Shown: positions 17,335 through 27,107, numbered from the stretch's first letter. The stretch is DNA of 64,000 nt from Arthrobacter sp. MMS18-M83 (GCF_026683955.1 NZ_CP113343.1:1054001-1118000), one strand, 5' to 3'. Notes: generated by a model from the sequence alone, not told the origin. Numbers and translations: made by a program.

Positions 17335-18105
17335 ATGTCGAAGAAGTGGTCCCCTGAGGACAACGTGAAGGAAGTTGCCCAGGACGTATTCTTCGTCGAA
17401 GGCCCCGCAGTCAACTGGACCATCCTCAGGCGTGGCAGGGAATTCACCCTTATTGACACGGGCTATCCCGGGAACTGGCCATTGCTCCAATCGAGCATCA
17501 ATTTCCTGGGACTGGCCATCGAAAATGCCGCGGCGGTTCTCTTGACGCATGGCCACTCCGATCACATCGGCAATGCCGCGAGAATTTCCGCACTGGGCAT
17601 CCCCGTATTTGCGCACCATGCGGAATTGCCAAATGTCCGCCGGGAGCTCCTCGAACAAATCAGCGTCAAGGATCTCGGCTTGCGCGTCCTCCGTCCCAGA
17701 GTGGGCGCCTGGGCCGTACATGCCGTCCGATCCGGAGGTTTGTCCGACGTCGCCGTCCCGGAGGTGGCAGCAATGACCCAGGGTACTTTGGACGCGCTCC
17801 CGGGGCTTCCCCAAATCATTGTTACCGGCGGTCACACCAGCGGGCACGCGTCCTTCTTGGTTCCTTCCGCCAGGGCAGTCGTTACAGGGGATGCCCTGAT
17901 CTCAGGTCATGCCATCAGCCCGGTCTGCGGGCCGCAGATGCTGCCCGCCGTCTTCCATCACCACCCCGCTGAGGCCTGGGCCAGTTTGGAGGTCATCAGG
18001 CAACTGGGCGCAGAGACCATCCTGCCAGGCCATGGCCCGATGGTGACTCCAGCCCAGGGGATCATCGAGCTCGTCTCGGACGGCTCCTACCCACCTTTCG
18101 GTTGA
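17335..18105 (+). CDS. metallo-beta-lactamase-fold hydrolase
   Basis: A 256-residue MBL-fold protein. Metal ligands are all present: LTHGHSDHIG, GGHTSGHAS, TGDALI and the final PGHGP. ATG 17335 is chosen because GGAAGGAAAC precedes it; longer in-frame starts run into the tRNA flank. It has no signal peptide, so it is cytoplasmic. The substrate is unknown; glyoxalase II, lactonase and thiolesterase activities all occur in this fold. It lies between the two tRNA-Asn copies. Confidence 0.85.
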   Translation: MSKKWSPEDNVKEVAQDVFFVEGPAVNWTILRRGREFTLIDTGYPGNWPLLQSSINFLGLAIENAAAVLLTHGHSDHIGNAARISALGIPVFAHHAELPNVRRELLEQISVKDLGLRVLRPRVGAWAVHAVRSGGLSDVAVPEVAAMTQGTLDALPGLPQIIVTGGHTSGHASFLVPSARAVVTGDALISGHAISPVCGPQMLPAVFHHHPAEAWASLEVIRQLGAETILPGHGPMVTPAQGIIELVSDGSYPPFG

Positions 18106-18266
18106 GTCCCCGGCCTTCCAGTCCAGCACCCGTATCGGAGCCTGAGTGAAGAGCGCCGGGACCGCTCTAAGACAGGTACCGCCCACTCTTAACCCGTGCA
18201 GTGCCGAGCCCATAGGCTCCGGACCTGGGGATACTGATCCGGTCTGTTCAGCCAAAGGGGAAGCCG

Positions 18267-20489
18267 ATGCGGCTCCTGACCATACTGTTCCGGCGGCCCA
18301 TACTGTTCCGGCAGCCCAGGTTGTTGTTACAACAGCTGCGGCGCGCTTCGGGAGGGCGCGAGAAGGTACCCGGCCTTCGCAACGCGTGGTTCCGCTGGGC
18401 AACTGCCGCGTCCGTCCTGCTGTTGTTTGCCTTCTCCATGGTCTACATCGGAGCCCCGGCCCGGGCGCTGCCGAAGACAATCATCAGCCTGACCTTCGAC
18501 GACGGCAATGACGATCAACTCGCGGCCGAACAGGTGCTGAATTCCCATGGACTGCACGGGACCTTCTTCATCACGACCAGCTGGATCGATAATCCGTCTT
18601 GGCTTACCCGAGCCAATTTGAACAGCATTGCTGCGGACGGCAACGAGATCGGTGGCCACACCGTCACCCACCCGGACCTCACCACCCTTTCCACGTCGGC
18701 AGCCACAAACGAGGTTTGCGGCGGACGGAACACCCTTGCCAGCTGGGGGTTCAACGCTTCCAACTTTGCGTATCCCTTCGCCGCCGAAAACTCTTCGGTC
18801 GAGCAAATCGTGAAGAATTGCGGTTTTGCCAGTGCGCGCAATTTGGGTGACATCCGTTCCCCCGCAAGTTGCTCGGGATGCCCGTTCGCAGGGACCCTTC
18901 CCCCGGCCAATCCTTACAACACAGCGGCGCCGGATGAAGTGGACAGCACGTGGACGCTGCAGAACCTCGAGGACCTGGTGACCAATGCTGAACCCGGAGG
19001 CGGATGGGTACAACTGACCTTCCACCATATTGCCGTCGGAACAGACCCCACCCTGACCATCAGCCCCTCGCTCTTCAACACCTTCATTACTTGGCTCGCG
19101 GCGAGAACAGCCAACGGGACAACGTCCGTCCAAACGGTTGCCCAGGCCCTGGGAAATACGCCGAACCAGCCGCCGACCGCCTCCTTCACATCCTCGACGT
19201 CAGGCCTGACGGCGACGTTTGACGGTTCAGCTTCGACCGATCCGAACGGGACTGTCGTCTCGTACAGCTGGGACTTCGGAGACGGGTCCCCGGCAGGAAC
19301 CGGCGTGAACCCGTCCCATACCTACACCTCTGCGGGAACCTACCAGGTGAAGCTGACGGTGACTGATAACGGCGGCCTGACAGGGACGGTCACCCACCCG
19401 GTAACTGTCGCAGCCGCTGCGACGGCGCCCGCGGCACCAAGCGGGGTGACCGCGACGGCGGGGAACACTTCTGCGGTGGTGTCGTGGACGGCACCGGCTA
19501 ACGGCGGTTCTCCGATCGCTTCGTATGCCGTGACGCCTTCGTCTGGTGGCACCGCGCTGGCCCCGATCACCGTCACCGGCACACCCCCGGCGACCACCAC
19601 CACCGTGACAGGGCTCAGCAACGGCACGGCCTATACGTTCACCGTCACGGCGACGAACGCCGTCGGGACGTCCACGCCGTCTGCCGCCTCACCACCCGTC
19701 ACCCCGACGGCTCCAACCGTTCCCGGGGCTCCCACAGGGGTGACCGCGACGGCGGGGAACACTTCTGCGGTGGTGTCGTGGACGGCACCGGCTAACGGCG
19801 GTTCTCCGATCACTTCGTATGCCGTGACGCCTTCGTCTGGTGGCACGGCTTTGGCTCCGGTGACGGTCTCCGGAAGTCCGCCCTCAACTACGGCGACCGT
19901 CACTGGGTTGACCAACGGCACGGCGTACACGTTTACCGTGACGGCGACGAACGCCGTCGGGACGTCAGCGCCGTCGGCCGCATCGGCGCCCGTCACGCCT
20001 ACAGCGCCTGTTCCCGGCATCGCCAACGGCGGGTTCGAATCAGGACTCACCTCCTGGATCACCGGCGGCGTCAGGGCGCCGGTGGCCTCCACCACCGCCC
20101 ACACCGGAACCGGCTCTGCGCTCCTGGGCCTGGCTTCGGGAACGGAGCCTTTGGGGGACAGCAGCCTGTCCCAGACCATCACCGCGCCGGCCACCGGGAC
20201 AACGATCCTGTCCTTCTGGTACCAGCCCCACACGAATGACGACACCTGCAGCGGCACCACGTGCCAGTACGACTGGATGGAAGCCCAACTCCGCTCCACG
20301 AGCGGCACGGTTCTCGGCAGCCTGTTCAAACTCAGCAGCAACTCCGGTGCCTGGACCCAGCTCAGTGCCGACCTCTCCGCCTACGCCGGCCAGACCATCA
20401 CGCTCTGGTTCAACGTCCATCTCGACGGGTCCAGCCCGGCGGACGACACCTGGATGTACCTCGACGACGTCACCCTCACCACGGGGTAA
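18267..20489 (+). CDS. secreted polysaccharide deacetylase with PKD and FN3 domains
   Basis: A 740-residue modular protein. A basic N-terminus and membrane segment (residues 45-65) form a long signal sequence. The NodB deacetylase domain covers about 70-295 with TFDDG (76-80), GGHTVTHPDL as the metal HxxxH, and LTFHHI. A PKD domain follows (DFGDGSP..., about 305-385), then two fibronectin type III domains (about 390-485 and 488-583) and a C-terminal jelly-roll-like region that may bind carbohydrate. It likely removes N- or O-acetyl groups from an extracellular or cell-wall polysaccharide. An 18-bp tandem repeat (CCATACTGTTCCGGC) lies inside the 5' coding region near 18280-18315. Confidence 0.85.
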   Translation: MRLLTILFRRPILFRQPRLLLQQLRRASGGREKVPGLRNAWFRWATAASVLLLFAFSMVYIGAPARALPKTIISLTFDDGNDDQLAAEQVLNSHGLHGTFFITTSWIDNPSWLTRANLNSIAADGNEIGGHTVTHPDLTTLSTSAATNEVCGGRNTLASWGFNASNFAYPFAAENSSVEQIVKNCGFASARNLGDIRSPASCSGCPFAGTLPPANPYNTAAPDEVDSTWTLQNLEDLVTNAEPGGGWVQLTFHHIAVGTDPTLTISPSLFNTFITWLAARTANGTTSVQTVAQALGNTPNQPPTASFTSSTSGLTATFDGSASTDPNGTVVSYSWDFGDGSPAGTGVNPSHTYTSAGTYQVKLTVTDNGGLTGTVTHPVTVAAAATAPAAPSGVTATAGNTSAVVSWTAPANGGSPIASYAVTPSSGGTALAPITVTGTPPATTTTVTGLSNGTAYTFTVTATNAVGTSTPSAASPPVTPTAPTVPGAPTGVTATAGNTSAVVSWTAPANGGSPITSYAVTPSSGGTALAPVTVSGSPPSTTATVTGLTNGTAYTFTVTATNAVGTSAPSAASAPVTPTAPVPGIANGGFESGLTSWITGGVRAPVASTTAHTGTGSALLGLASGTEPLGDSSLSQTITAPATGTTILSFWYQPHTNDDTCSGTTCQYDWMEAQLRSTSGTVLGSLFKLSSNSGAWTQLSADLSAYAGQTITLWFNVHLDGSSPADDTWMYLDDVTLTTG
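19443..20030 (+). repeat. tandem repeat encoding two FN3 domains
   Basis: Two in-phase 294-bp units begin at 19443 and 19737. The first 70 or so bases of each are identical at the DNA level, including synonymous positions, and later parts differ. This shows recent duplication or gene conversion of the FN3 module. Confidence 0.8.
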
Positions 20490-20501
20490 GAATCAGACGC
20501 C

Positions 20502-20537
20502 AAAAATCCCCGCCTTCAGCCGAGGACGGGGATTTTT
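20502..20537. terminator. bidirectional terminator
   Basis: The stem AAAAATCCCCG pairs with CGGGGATTTTT around a GC-rich loop, with A- and T-runs on both sides. It serves the deacetylase gene on the plus strand and the second tRNA-Asn on the minus strand. Confidence 0.8.
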
Positions 20538-20545
20538 GAGTAGCG

Positions 20546-20618
20546 CTCCTCCGACTGGACTTGAACCAGTAACCCTTCGATTAACAGTCGAATGCTCTGC
20601 CAATTGAGCTACGGAGGA
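20546..20618 (-). tRNA. tRNA-Asn (GUU), copy 2
   Basis: Identical in all 73 positions to the gene at 17101, with anticodon GTT. The identity extends 3 bases past the 3' end and 8 bases before the 5' end, making an 84-bp direct repeat 3.4 kb apart. Confidence 0.95.
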
Positions 20619-20681
20619 ATGAAGCGTGTACCAGCCTAACAAAGGGCTGCCGGGAAACGAAATCGGCGCCGCGAAAGGCCC

Positions 20682-22622
20682 TCAGCTATCCATCCGGAGA
20701 GCACGGCGCTGCATTTCAAGCTGCATGAGTTCCCGGTTGAGGCGTTGGAATTCCTCCGGCTGGGCCGAGGCATCGAGACGCTGCAACTGGCCCATCTTGT
20801 CCGCCTTGACACGGGTGATCTGCAGTTCGAACAGCCGGGCCAGGATGTCGCGGCAGTACCGCTGGAGAGCTTCAGGCGTGCTGGCTGGCAGCGGAACCAC
20901 AGCAAGCTCGGAGACCAAGCCCTGGAGCGGTTCCGGAACCTCCCTGCGGATCCCTTCCACCCAGGCCACAGGGTCGCCCACGTGAGCCAGTCCGGCGGCC
21001 CGAACCGCCGTGTGTACCGCAGAGTAGGCCGGAGTGACGAGGTGGCAGGCCTCAAACCGTTCCCATGCTCCACCGGTAAGCGCAGCTTCGCCTCCAAGGA
21101 CGGCAGGGTTCTGGATGACCACCTCGAGGGCCTGGCGTTCCATCGCGGCAATGGGGTCCCGAGGATCGGGGCGCATAAAGGCGATGGGAGCGTCCGACGG
21201 CGGTGCTGCCGCCGGCCGACCGGCCTGGCCCGGCGCTGTGCCCTGCCCGGCCCCAGGGGCTCCAGCAGTGTCCGCGGCGGGAGCGCCGGACGCGGCGCGC
21301 TTGGCCGCCAATCCCACTGCCCGGCTGACCTCCTCAATGGGCATGCCAAGCCAGCCCGCCAACTCGCGGACATAGGCCGGGCGGATCCCGGCATCGCGGA
21401 TCTGCGCCACCACGGGGGCCGACTCACGCAGCGCGGCCACTCGGCCTTCCACGGTGTCCAGGTTGTGGCGTTTGAGTGAGGCCCGGATGGCGAATTCGAA
21501 GAGCGGCTTGCGGGTGTTGATCAGGTCGCGGACAGCCGCGTCCCCCTTGAGCTGGCGCAAATCGCAGGGATCGGCTCCGGTGGGCTCTACGGCCACATAG
21601 GTCTGGGCGACGAAACGCTGGTCCTCCTCGAAGGCGCGCAGTGCCGCCTTCTGCCCGGCGGCATCGCCGTCGAAGGTGAAGATGACCTCTCCCCCGGTGC
21701 CGTCGTCGGACAGCAAGCGGCGGGCGATCTTGATGTGGTCCGTACCGAATGCTGTACCGCAGGTGGCCACAGCGGTACCGACGCCGGCCAGGTGGCAGGC
21801 CATGACGTCCGTATACCCCTCCACCACCACCAATTGCCGGTCCTTGGCGATGTTCCGCTTGGCAAGGTCGATGCCGTAGAGGACCTGTGATTTCTTGTAG
21901 AGCACCGTCTCCGGGGTGTTCAGGTATTTAGGGCCCTGGTCGTCCTCGTAGAGCTTGCGGGCACCGAAGCCGATGGTGTCTCCGGCTATGTCCCGGATGG
22001 GCCAGATGAGCCGCCCGCGGAAGCGGTCGTAAATGCCCCTATTGCCTTCGGAAAACATCCCCGTCAGCTTCAGTTCGGCGTCCGTGAACCCGCGGCCGCG
22101 CAGGTGTTTCAGGAGCGAGTCCCACCCCTGCGGCGCATAGCCGACCCCGAACTGTTCGGCTGCGGCCCGATCGAAACCGCGGCCGTGCAGGAAGTTGCGG
22201 CCCTCGGCGGCGCCTGCCGTGAGGAGCTGGGCACGGAAGAACTCGTCGGCGATCTTGTGGGCGTCGAGCAGCCGTTGGCGCTTACCGACCTCTTCGCGGT
22301 TGGGGCCCGTGCCACCGTCTTCGTAACGCAGCTCGTAGCCGATCCGGGCTGCAAGTTTTTCCACGGCTTCGTGGAAGGAGCTGTGGTCCATCTTTTGAAC
22401 GAAGGAGATGGCGTCGCCGTCTTCGCCACAGCCGAAGCAGTGGTACCGGCCTACTTGGGGACGGACAGTGAACGACGGCGAGCGCTCGTCGTGGAAGGGG
22501 CACAGGCCTTTGAAGGTGCCCAGGCCAGCCCCCTTCAGGGTGACGTAACCGTCCACCACTTCCTTGATATCGGTGCGCTGGCGTACTTCGTCGATATCTT
22601 CACGTTTGATCAGGCCAGCCAC
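20682..22622 (-). CDS. dnaG: DNA primase DnaG
   Basis: A 646-residue replication primase. The N-terminal zinc finger has C41, H44, C62 and C65 (CPFH...CFGC). The RNA polymerase domain includes the Toprim elements VVEGYTDVMA and FTFDGDAAGQKAAL, and a C-terminal helicase-binding region follows after a Pro/Ala-rich linker. It makes RNA primers for lagging-strand synthesis with DnaB. It is the last gene of the dusB-dgt-dnaG run, a common actinobacterial order. Confidence 0.97.
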   Translation of the reverse strand: MAGLIKREDIDEVRQRTDIKEVVDGYVTLKGAGLGTFKGLCPFHDERSPSFTVRPQVGRYHCFGCGEDGDAISFVQKMDHSSFHEAVEKLAARIGYELRYEDGGTGPNREEVGKRQRLLDAHKIADEFFRAQLLTAGAAEGRNFLHGRGFDRAAAEQFGVGYAPQGWDSLLKHLRGRGFTDAELKLTGMFSEGNRGIYDRFRGRLIWPIRDIAGDTIGFGARKLYEDDQGPKYLNTPETVLYKKSQVLYGIDLAKRNIAKDRQLVVVEGYTDVMACHLAGVGTAVATCGTAFGTDHIKIARRLLSDDGTGGEVIFTFDGDAAGQKAALRAFEEDQRFVAQTYVAVEPTGADPCDLRQLKGDAAVRDLINTRKPLFEFAIRASLKRHNLDTVEGRVAALRESAPVVAQIRDAGIRPAYVRELAGWLGMPIEEVSRAVGLAAKRAASGAPAADTAGAPGAGQGTAPGQAGRPAAAPPSDAPIAFMRPDPRDPIAAMERQALEVVIQNPAVLGGEAALTGGAWERFEACHLVTPAYSAVHTAVRAAGLAHVGDPVAWVEGIRREVPEPLQGLVSELAVVPLPASTPEALQRYCRDILARLFELQITRVKADKMGQLQRLDASAQPEEFQRLNRELMQLEMQRRALRMDS

Positions 22623-22678
22623 GTCACCATCCTAGTCGCTCCGCACGGGCGGACCCGGGCCGGAGATTACCGGGGCGG

Positions 22679-23989
22679 CTACCAGAGCGACGGCAAACTA
22701 CCCACCAGGCGTTCGTACATCGCCAGCGCCGAAGCGTCCGTCAGGGACGCCACTTGGTCGATGACGACGCGAAGCCGGGCGGCGTCGTCGGGGGCGTCCC
22801 GCCAGTCGGCAGCGAACATCGGTTCCAGATGCCGGTCTCCGCTCGCATTGAGTACGCCGACCAGGGCGTGCAGGACTTCCCGTTGGCGTTCATAGACAGG
22901 TTGCCGGTGGTCGGTGGAGATCACGAATGTCGTGGCAAGGCCCTTCATGGCCGCGATCTCCGTGGTGGTTCCTTCCGGAACCATGAGTTCCGCGCCGTAC
23001 CGGGTGAGGTGGTCCGGGCCGAAGTGGGCCCGTGTGGTCTCCAAGGCGCTCTGGCAAAAGCGGCCGATCAGCTGGCTGGTCATGTCCTTCAGCGCGGCCA
23101 TCGACTTGCGGCTGCCGTCAGCCTCACGGACCCAGACGCTGGTGGCTTCGAGGCGGGCGAGGGCGGCATCGATTTCCGCGGGGTCGTTGTGGGGCAGGTA
23201 CCACTGCTTGGTGTACCCCACTACCCGTGCGCGGTGATCCGGGTTGTCCAGCCACTTCAGCTGGAAGTGACCGGCAACGATGGCGTCTTCCACGTCGTGG
23301 ACCGAGTAGGAGATGTCGTCAGCGAGGTCCATCACTTGGGCCTCGATGCAGGAGCGGTTCCCGGGCGCACCGTCCCGAAGCCAGGTAAATACCGGCAGAT
23401 CGTCCTCGTAGGCGCCGAACTTGCTGCTCCGCTGTCCGTGAATGACAGGGGCGTCGACGGCGGACCACGGGTATTTGGAAGCCGCATCAAGGCTGGCGCG
23501 GGTCAGGTTCAACCCGGCGGGCAGGCCGTCGGGGGTGAGGACCTTTGGCTCAAGCCGGGTCAGCAGGCGAAGGGTCTGTGCGTTGCCTTCGAAGCCGCCG
23601 ATTCCGTGGGCTACCTCGTTGAGGGCGGATTCACCGTTGTGGCCGAAGGGCGGGTGGCCAAGATCGTGGCTCAAGCACGCCGTGTCCACAACATCCGGAT
23701 CGCAACCAAGCGCGCGGCCCAACTCGCGGCCTACCTGGGCCACTTCAAGGCTGTGCGTCAGGCGGGTGCGGACGAAATCGTCGGTATCCGGGGCAACCAC
23801 TTGGGTCTTCGCCCCGAGGCGCCGGAGCGCGGAAGAATGCAGCACCCTCGCCCGGTCCCTCTCGAAGTCCGAACGGTAGGTGTTCTTCCGGGGCTCCTGG
23901 ACCCAGCGTGCCGAGTCGGCCTCCACATAGCCTGGAATGACCGCTCCGTTTTCGGCAGTGCGTGCCGCAGACATCGCTTCAATTCCCAT
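22679..23989 (-). CDS. dgt: dGTP triphosphohydrolase
   Basis: A 436-residue HD-domain enzyme that cleaves dGTP (or other dNTPs) to the nucleoside and triphosphate. HD motif residues appear in RTRLTHSLEVAQV and LSHDLGHPPFGHNGE, with a later metal aspartate in LADDISYSVHDVEDA. Start ATG 23989 is chosen for the GGAGGAGG ten bases upstream; ATG 23974 is possible. It sits between dusB and dnaG on the same strand, consistent with a role in dNTP balance at replication. Confidence 0.93.
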   Translation of the reverse strand: MGIEAMSAARTAENGAVIPGYVEADSARWVQEPRKNTYRSDFERDRARVLHSSALRRLGAKTQVVAPDTDDFVRTRLTHSLEVAQVGRELGRALGCDPDVVDTACLSHDLGHPPFGHNGESALNEVAHGIGGFEGNAQTLRLLTRLEPKVLTPDGLPAGLNLTRASLDAASKYPWSAVDAPVIHGQRSSKFGAYEDDLPVFTWLRDGAPGNRSCIEAQVMDLADDISYSVHDVEDAIVAGHFQLKWLDNPDHRARVVGYTKQWYLPHNDPAEIDAALARLEATSVWVREADGSRKSMAALKDMTSQLIGRFCQSALETTRAHFGPDHLTRYGAELMVPEGTTTEIAAMKGLATTFVISTDHRQPVYERQREVLHALVGVLNASGDRHLEPMFAADWRDAPDDAARLRVVIDQVASLTDASALAMYERLVGSLPSLW

Positions 23990-24103
23990 GGGTATCCGCC
24001 TCCTCCGCTTGCCGTCCACCAGCGTCTCTTCAGCCGGTGCCTATGCAGCCAGTTTTCCACGACTCGGGCCGTGCGCGTGTACGGGTCGAGGCCAGGCCGC
24101 GCT

Positions 24104-25285
24104 TTAGCCGCCTGAGACGTCGAGTTCGGCCGCGGCGATGTCGCGGGTCTGGTCCGCGTCCATTTGCCGGCTGAGGAGCCAATCCTTGGGCAAGGCCGGC
24201 TTCTTGGGTGAACCTGCACGGCCGCGCGGGCCCTCCGAGTCGATGCCCGGATACGGCAGGTCCATGTCCAGCTGGTCCAGCAGCTCGCGCAGGACCTCGA
24301 GGGTCGGTACGGTGGCCAGTTTGGCGCGCAGTTCCCCACCCACCACGTAGCCCTTGAAGTACCAAGCCATGTGCTTGCGGATTTCGCGCAGGGCCTTGTA
24401 TTCATCGTTGCCGAAGGTCTCGATCATGAGTTCGGCGTGGCGGTAAACGCCGTCGGCAACTTCCCGCAGGCCCGGGCGGTGGCGCTGATCGCTGCCTTCA
24501 AAGGCCGCCTGGAGGTCACCGAAGAGCCACGGGCGTCCCTGGCAGCCGCGGCCGACAACGACCCCGTCGATCCCGGTTTCACGGACCATGCGCACTGCGT
24601 CTTCGGCGGACCAGATATCGCCGTTGCCAAGCACCGGAATGTCCGGAAGGGCCTCACGCAGGCGGGCGATGGCGGACCAGTCGGCTTGGCCGGAGTAGAA
24701 CTGTGCCGCGGTGCGGCCGTGGAGCGCGACGGCGGCAACACCGGAGTCGCGGGCGATCCGGCCGGCGTCGAGGTACGTGAGGTGGTCCTCGTCAATGCCC
24801 TTGCGCATCTTGATGGTCAGCGGGATATCGCCTTTGGAGGCTTCCTTGACGGCAGTCTGGACGATGGCAGTGAAGAGGTCGATCTTCCAGGGAAGGGCGG
24901 AACCACCGCCGCGCCGGGTGACCTTGGGTACGGGGCAGCCGAAGTTGAGGTCGATGTGGTCCGCGCGGTCTTCTTCGACAAGCATGCGTACGGCCTGGCC
25001 CACGGTGACGGGGTCCACGCCGTACAGCTGCACGGAGCGGACCTTTTCGTCGTCGTCGTGGGAAATGATGCGCAACGATTCCGGCGTGCGCTCCACCAGG
25101 GCACGGGAGGTCACCATCTCGGCGACGTACAAGCCGCCGCCGTATTCACGGCACAGCCTGCGGAACGCCGAGTTGGTGATTCCGGCCATCGGGGCCAGGA
25201 TCACGGGAGTGTCCACCGTGATCCTGCCAAGCCGCAACGGGGGCAGCTCGAGCTTGGGCGAAGGGGGTGTTGCTACTACAGTCAC
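24104..25285 (-). CDS. dusB: tRNA-dihydrouridine synthase
   Basis: A 393-residue flavoenzyme that reduces uridine to dihydrouridine in the tRNA D-loop. The TIM barrel shows APMAGITNSAFR, the active-site NFGCPVPKVTRRGGGSAL with catalytic cysteine, TIKMRKG, LHGRT and VVGRGCQGRPW for FMN phosphate. It begins with GTG at 25285. The C-terminal helical tRNA-binding domain is present, so length is normal. It is the first gene of the dusB-dgt-dnaG set. Confidence 0.95.
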   Translation of the reverse strand: MTVVATPPSPKLELPPLRLGRITVDTPVILAPMAGITNSAFRRLCREYGGGLYVAEMVTSRALVERTPESLRIISHDDDEKVRSVQLYGVDPVTVGQAVRMLVEEDRADHIDLNFGCPVPKVTRRGGGSALPWKIDLFTAIVQTAVKEASKGDIPLTIKMRKGIDEDHLTYLDAGRIARDSGVAAVALHGRTAAQFYSGQADWSAIARLREALPDIPVLGNGDIWSAEDAVRMVRETGIDGVVVGRGCQGRPWLFGDLQAAFEGSDQRHRPGLREVADGVYRHAELMIETFGNDEYKALREIRKHMAWYFKGYVVGGELRAKLATVPTLEVLRELLDQLDMDLPYPGIDSEGPRGRAGSPKKPALPKDWLLSRQMDADQTRDIAAAELDVSGG

Positions 25286-25344
25286 CCGTCCATTGTCTCA
25301 AAGCGGGGCAAATCGGCCCGCACCCAAGCGCTCAAGCCGGGACG

Positions 25345-25956
25345 CTAGAGCAGCCAGCCGTTGTCCTCGGCGATCCGCACGGCCTCAGCACGGGTCCGCC
25401 CGCCGGTCTTGGACATGGCCGCGGACAGGTAGTTGCGGACAGTCCCTTCGGAAAGCATCGCCGACTTCGCGATATCGGCGACCGTTCCGCCGTCGGACGC
25501 CGCTTTGAGCACCTCCCCCTCGCGTTCGGTCAAAGGACTGTCTCCGGCGGTCAATGATTCCGCGGCGAGCACTGGGTCCACCACCCTGAGGCCCTGGTGG
25601 ACACGGCGTACGGCTTCGGCCAGTTGCCGCGCCGGGGTGTCCTTGACGACGAACCCGGAGGCTCCTGCCTGCATGGCGCGCTTGAGGTAGCCGGGCCGTC
25701 CGAAGGTGGTGACCATGAGGACCCGGCACGTTGGCGCGGCCTGCCGAACGGCCGCTGCCGCGCTGATGCCGTCCAGGCCTGGCATCTCGACGTCGAGCAT
25801 TGCCACATCGGCGGAGTGCTCGACGACGGCGGCCGCCACCCCGGTCCCGTCGCCCAGTTCTGCGACCACCTCGATGTCCGGCTCCAGACCCAGCAAAGCT
25901 GCCAGCGCTCCGCGCACCAGCGCCTGATCGTCTGCGATCACCAATCGGATGCTCAT
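25345..25956 (-). CDS. NarL/LuxR-type response regulator
   Basis: A 203-residue two-component regulator. The receiver domain has acidic D-D near residues 9-10, the phosphorylated aspartate in AMLDVEMPG, threonine in MVTTFG and lysine in VVKDTP. The C-terminal LuxR-type HTH reads LTEREGEVLKAASDGGTVAD then LSEGTVRNYLSAAMSK. The start ATG overlaps the kinase stop (ATGA). As in DesK/DesR systems next to ABC exporters, it probably activates the transporter operon. Confidence 0.93.
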   Translation of the reverse strand: MSIRLVIADDQALVRGALAALLGLEPDIEVVAELGDGTGVAAAVVEHSADVAMLDVEMPGLDGISAAAAVRQAAPTCRVLMVTTFGRPGYLKRAMQAGASGFVVKDTPARQLAEAVRRVHQGLRVVDPVLAAESLTAGDSPLTEREGEVLKAASDGGTVADIAKSAMLSEGTVRNYLSAAMSKTGGRTRAEAVRIAEDNGWLL

Positions 25957-27107
25957 ACCTCAACCGCCAATCTAAACCCTCCCAGGTCACTCGGGCCAAT
26001 ACTGACAGTTCCTCCGGCGGCCCCCACGCGTTCGCGGATCCCGGCCAGTCCATTCCCCGAGCGGCCCCCGGATGCCGGGCCGACGCCGTCGTCCTCCACC
26101 AGAACGCTCGACGCCGTCAACCGGACGCGGCAGCGCGCGGCGCCGGAGTGCCGCACGACGTTGGTGATCCCTTCGCGCAACACCCAGCCGAAGAGTTCCC
26201 GGTGCCTTGCCGGAACCTGTTCAACGGTCCCCGGCAATTCGGCGTCGATCCCGGCCGATTCCAATGCCGTCCGGGCGACTGCGAGCTCCGCCAGGACGTT
26301 GACGCCGCGGTAACCGGACACCGTGGCCCGGACATCGGCAAGCGCGCCGCGGGCAAGGTCCTGCACCGCGGCGATCTCGGCAGCGGCCCTGTCCCGGGCA
26401 GGGTCACCGGGGACCGCGTCCAGCATCCGCCCGGCCAACTCGGCCTTGACGGCGATCACCGTCAGGGAATGCCCCAGGATGTCGTGCATGTCCCGGGCCA
26501 CTCTGCTGCGTTCGGCAGCGACCGCGGCATCAGCCAACTCGGTCTGCGCTTCCCGAAGCCGTGCCGTCTGCCTGATGAGGCGCCCAAAGGCGGACATCAT
26601 GAGGCCGAGGGACAGGATGAGCCCGGACTGGAGCAACGCCTGCTCCGCGTTGCCCGTCAACAGCTGGGTGGAGAGGGAGGAAAGGGACAAGGTGACGATG
26701 AGGAAGAAATCCGCGCGCGGCGGAAGGGTGGTCATGGCGATAGCGCAGGCGAGGAAAGTCCAGGTCCACAAGGCATCCCGTCCGATGAAGAAGATGATCA
26801 CGCCGTTCAGCGCCAGCAGGATGCAGACGGACACGATGCCTGTCCTGACGCCAAGCCGCCAACTGATCGGGGGCACGAAGGCGTAGGCCGCGAAAAACAC
26901 GAGCAGGGACGCCGACCCAGCCACTTTCCAGGCCAAGGGCTCGTCCACGGACCACACGGTGTTCCAGGTCGGCCAGGCCCAGAGCAGGACGGAGAGTCCC
27001 GCACCGATGAACCACCCCCGTGGCCCCGGCCCGCGGAACATCGTGCCGGTTAACACGTTTCCGGTGAACACATCCCTGGGGGAAGTGCCGCCTGCGTTGC
27101 TGGTCAT
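25953..27107 (-). CDS. DesK-type sensor histidine kinase
   Basis: A 384-residue membrane sensor. Five to six hydrophobic segments fill about residues 35-180. The HisKA_3 dimerization box has the phosphorylated histidine in ERSRVARDMHDILGHSLTV, and the C-terminal ATPase has an N box (EGITNVVRHSGA) and a G box (VEDDGVGP, GNGLAGIRERV). I place the start at ATG 27107, although GTG 27137 overlapping the permease end is possible. It forms one operon with the ABC genes upstream and the regulator downstream. Confidence 0.9.
   Translation of the reverse strand: MTSNAGGTSPRDVFTGNVLTGTMFRGPGPRGWFIGAGLSVLLWAWPTWNTVWSVDEPLAWKVAGSASLLVFFAAYAFVPPISWRLGVRTGIVSVCILLALNGVIIFFIGRDALWTWTFLACAIAMTTLPPRADFFLIVTLSLSSLSTQLLTGNAEQALLQSGLILSLGLMMSAFGRLIRQTARLREAQTELADAAVAAERSRVARDMHDILGHSLTVIAVKAELAGRMLDAVPGDPARDRAAAEIAAVQDLARGALADVRATVSGYRGVNVLAELAVARTALESAGIDAELPGTVEQVPARHRELFGWVLREGITNVVRHSGAARCRVRLTASSVLVEDDGVGPASGGRSGNGLAGIRERVGAAGGTVSIGPSDLGGFRLAVEV

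Noticed and set aside
22754-24115. A 453-residue plus-strand open frame opposite dgt
   Set aside because: dgt motifs on the minus strand are unambiguous and the plus-strand product is a compositional shadow.
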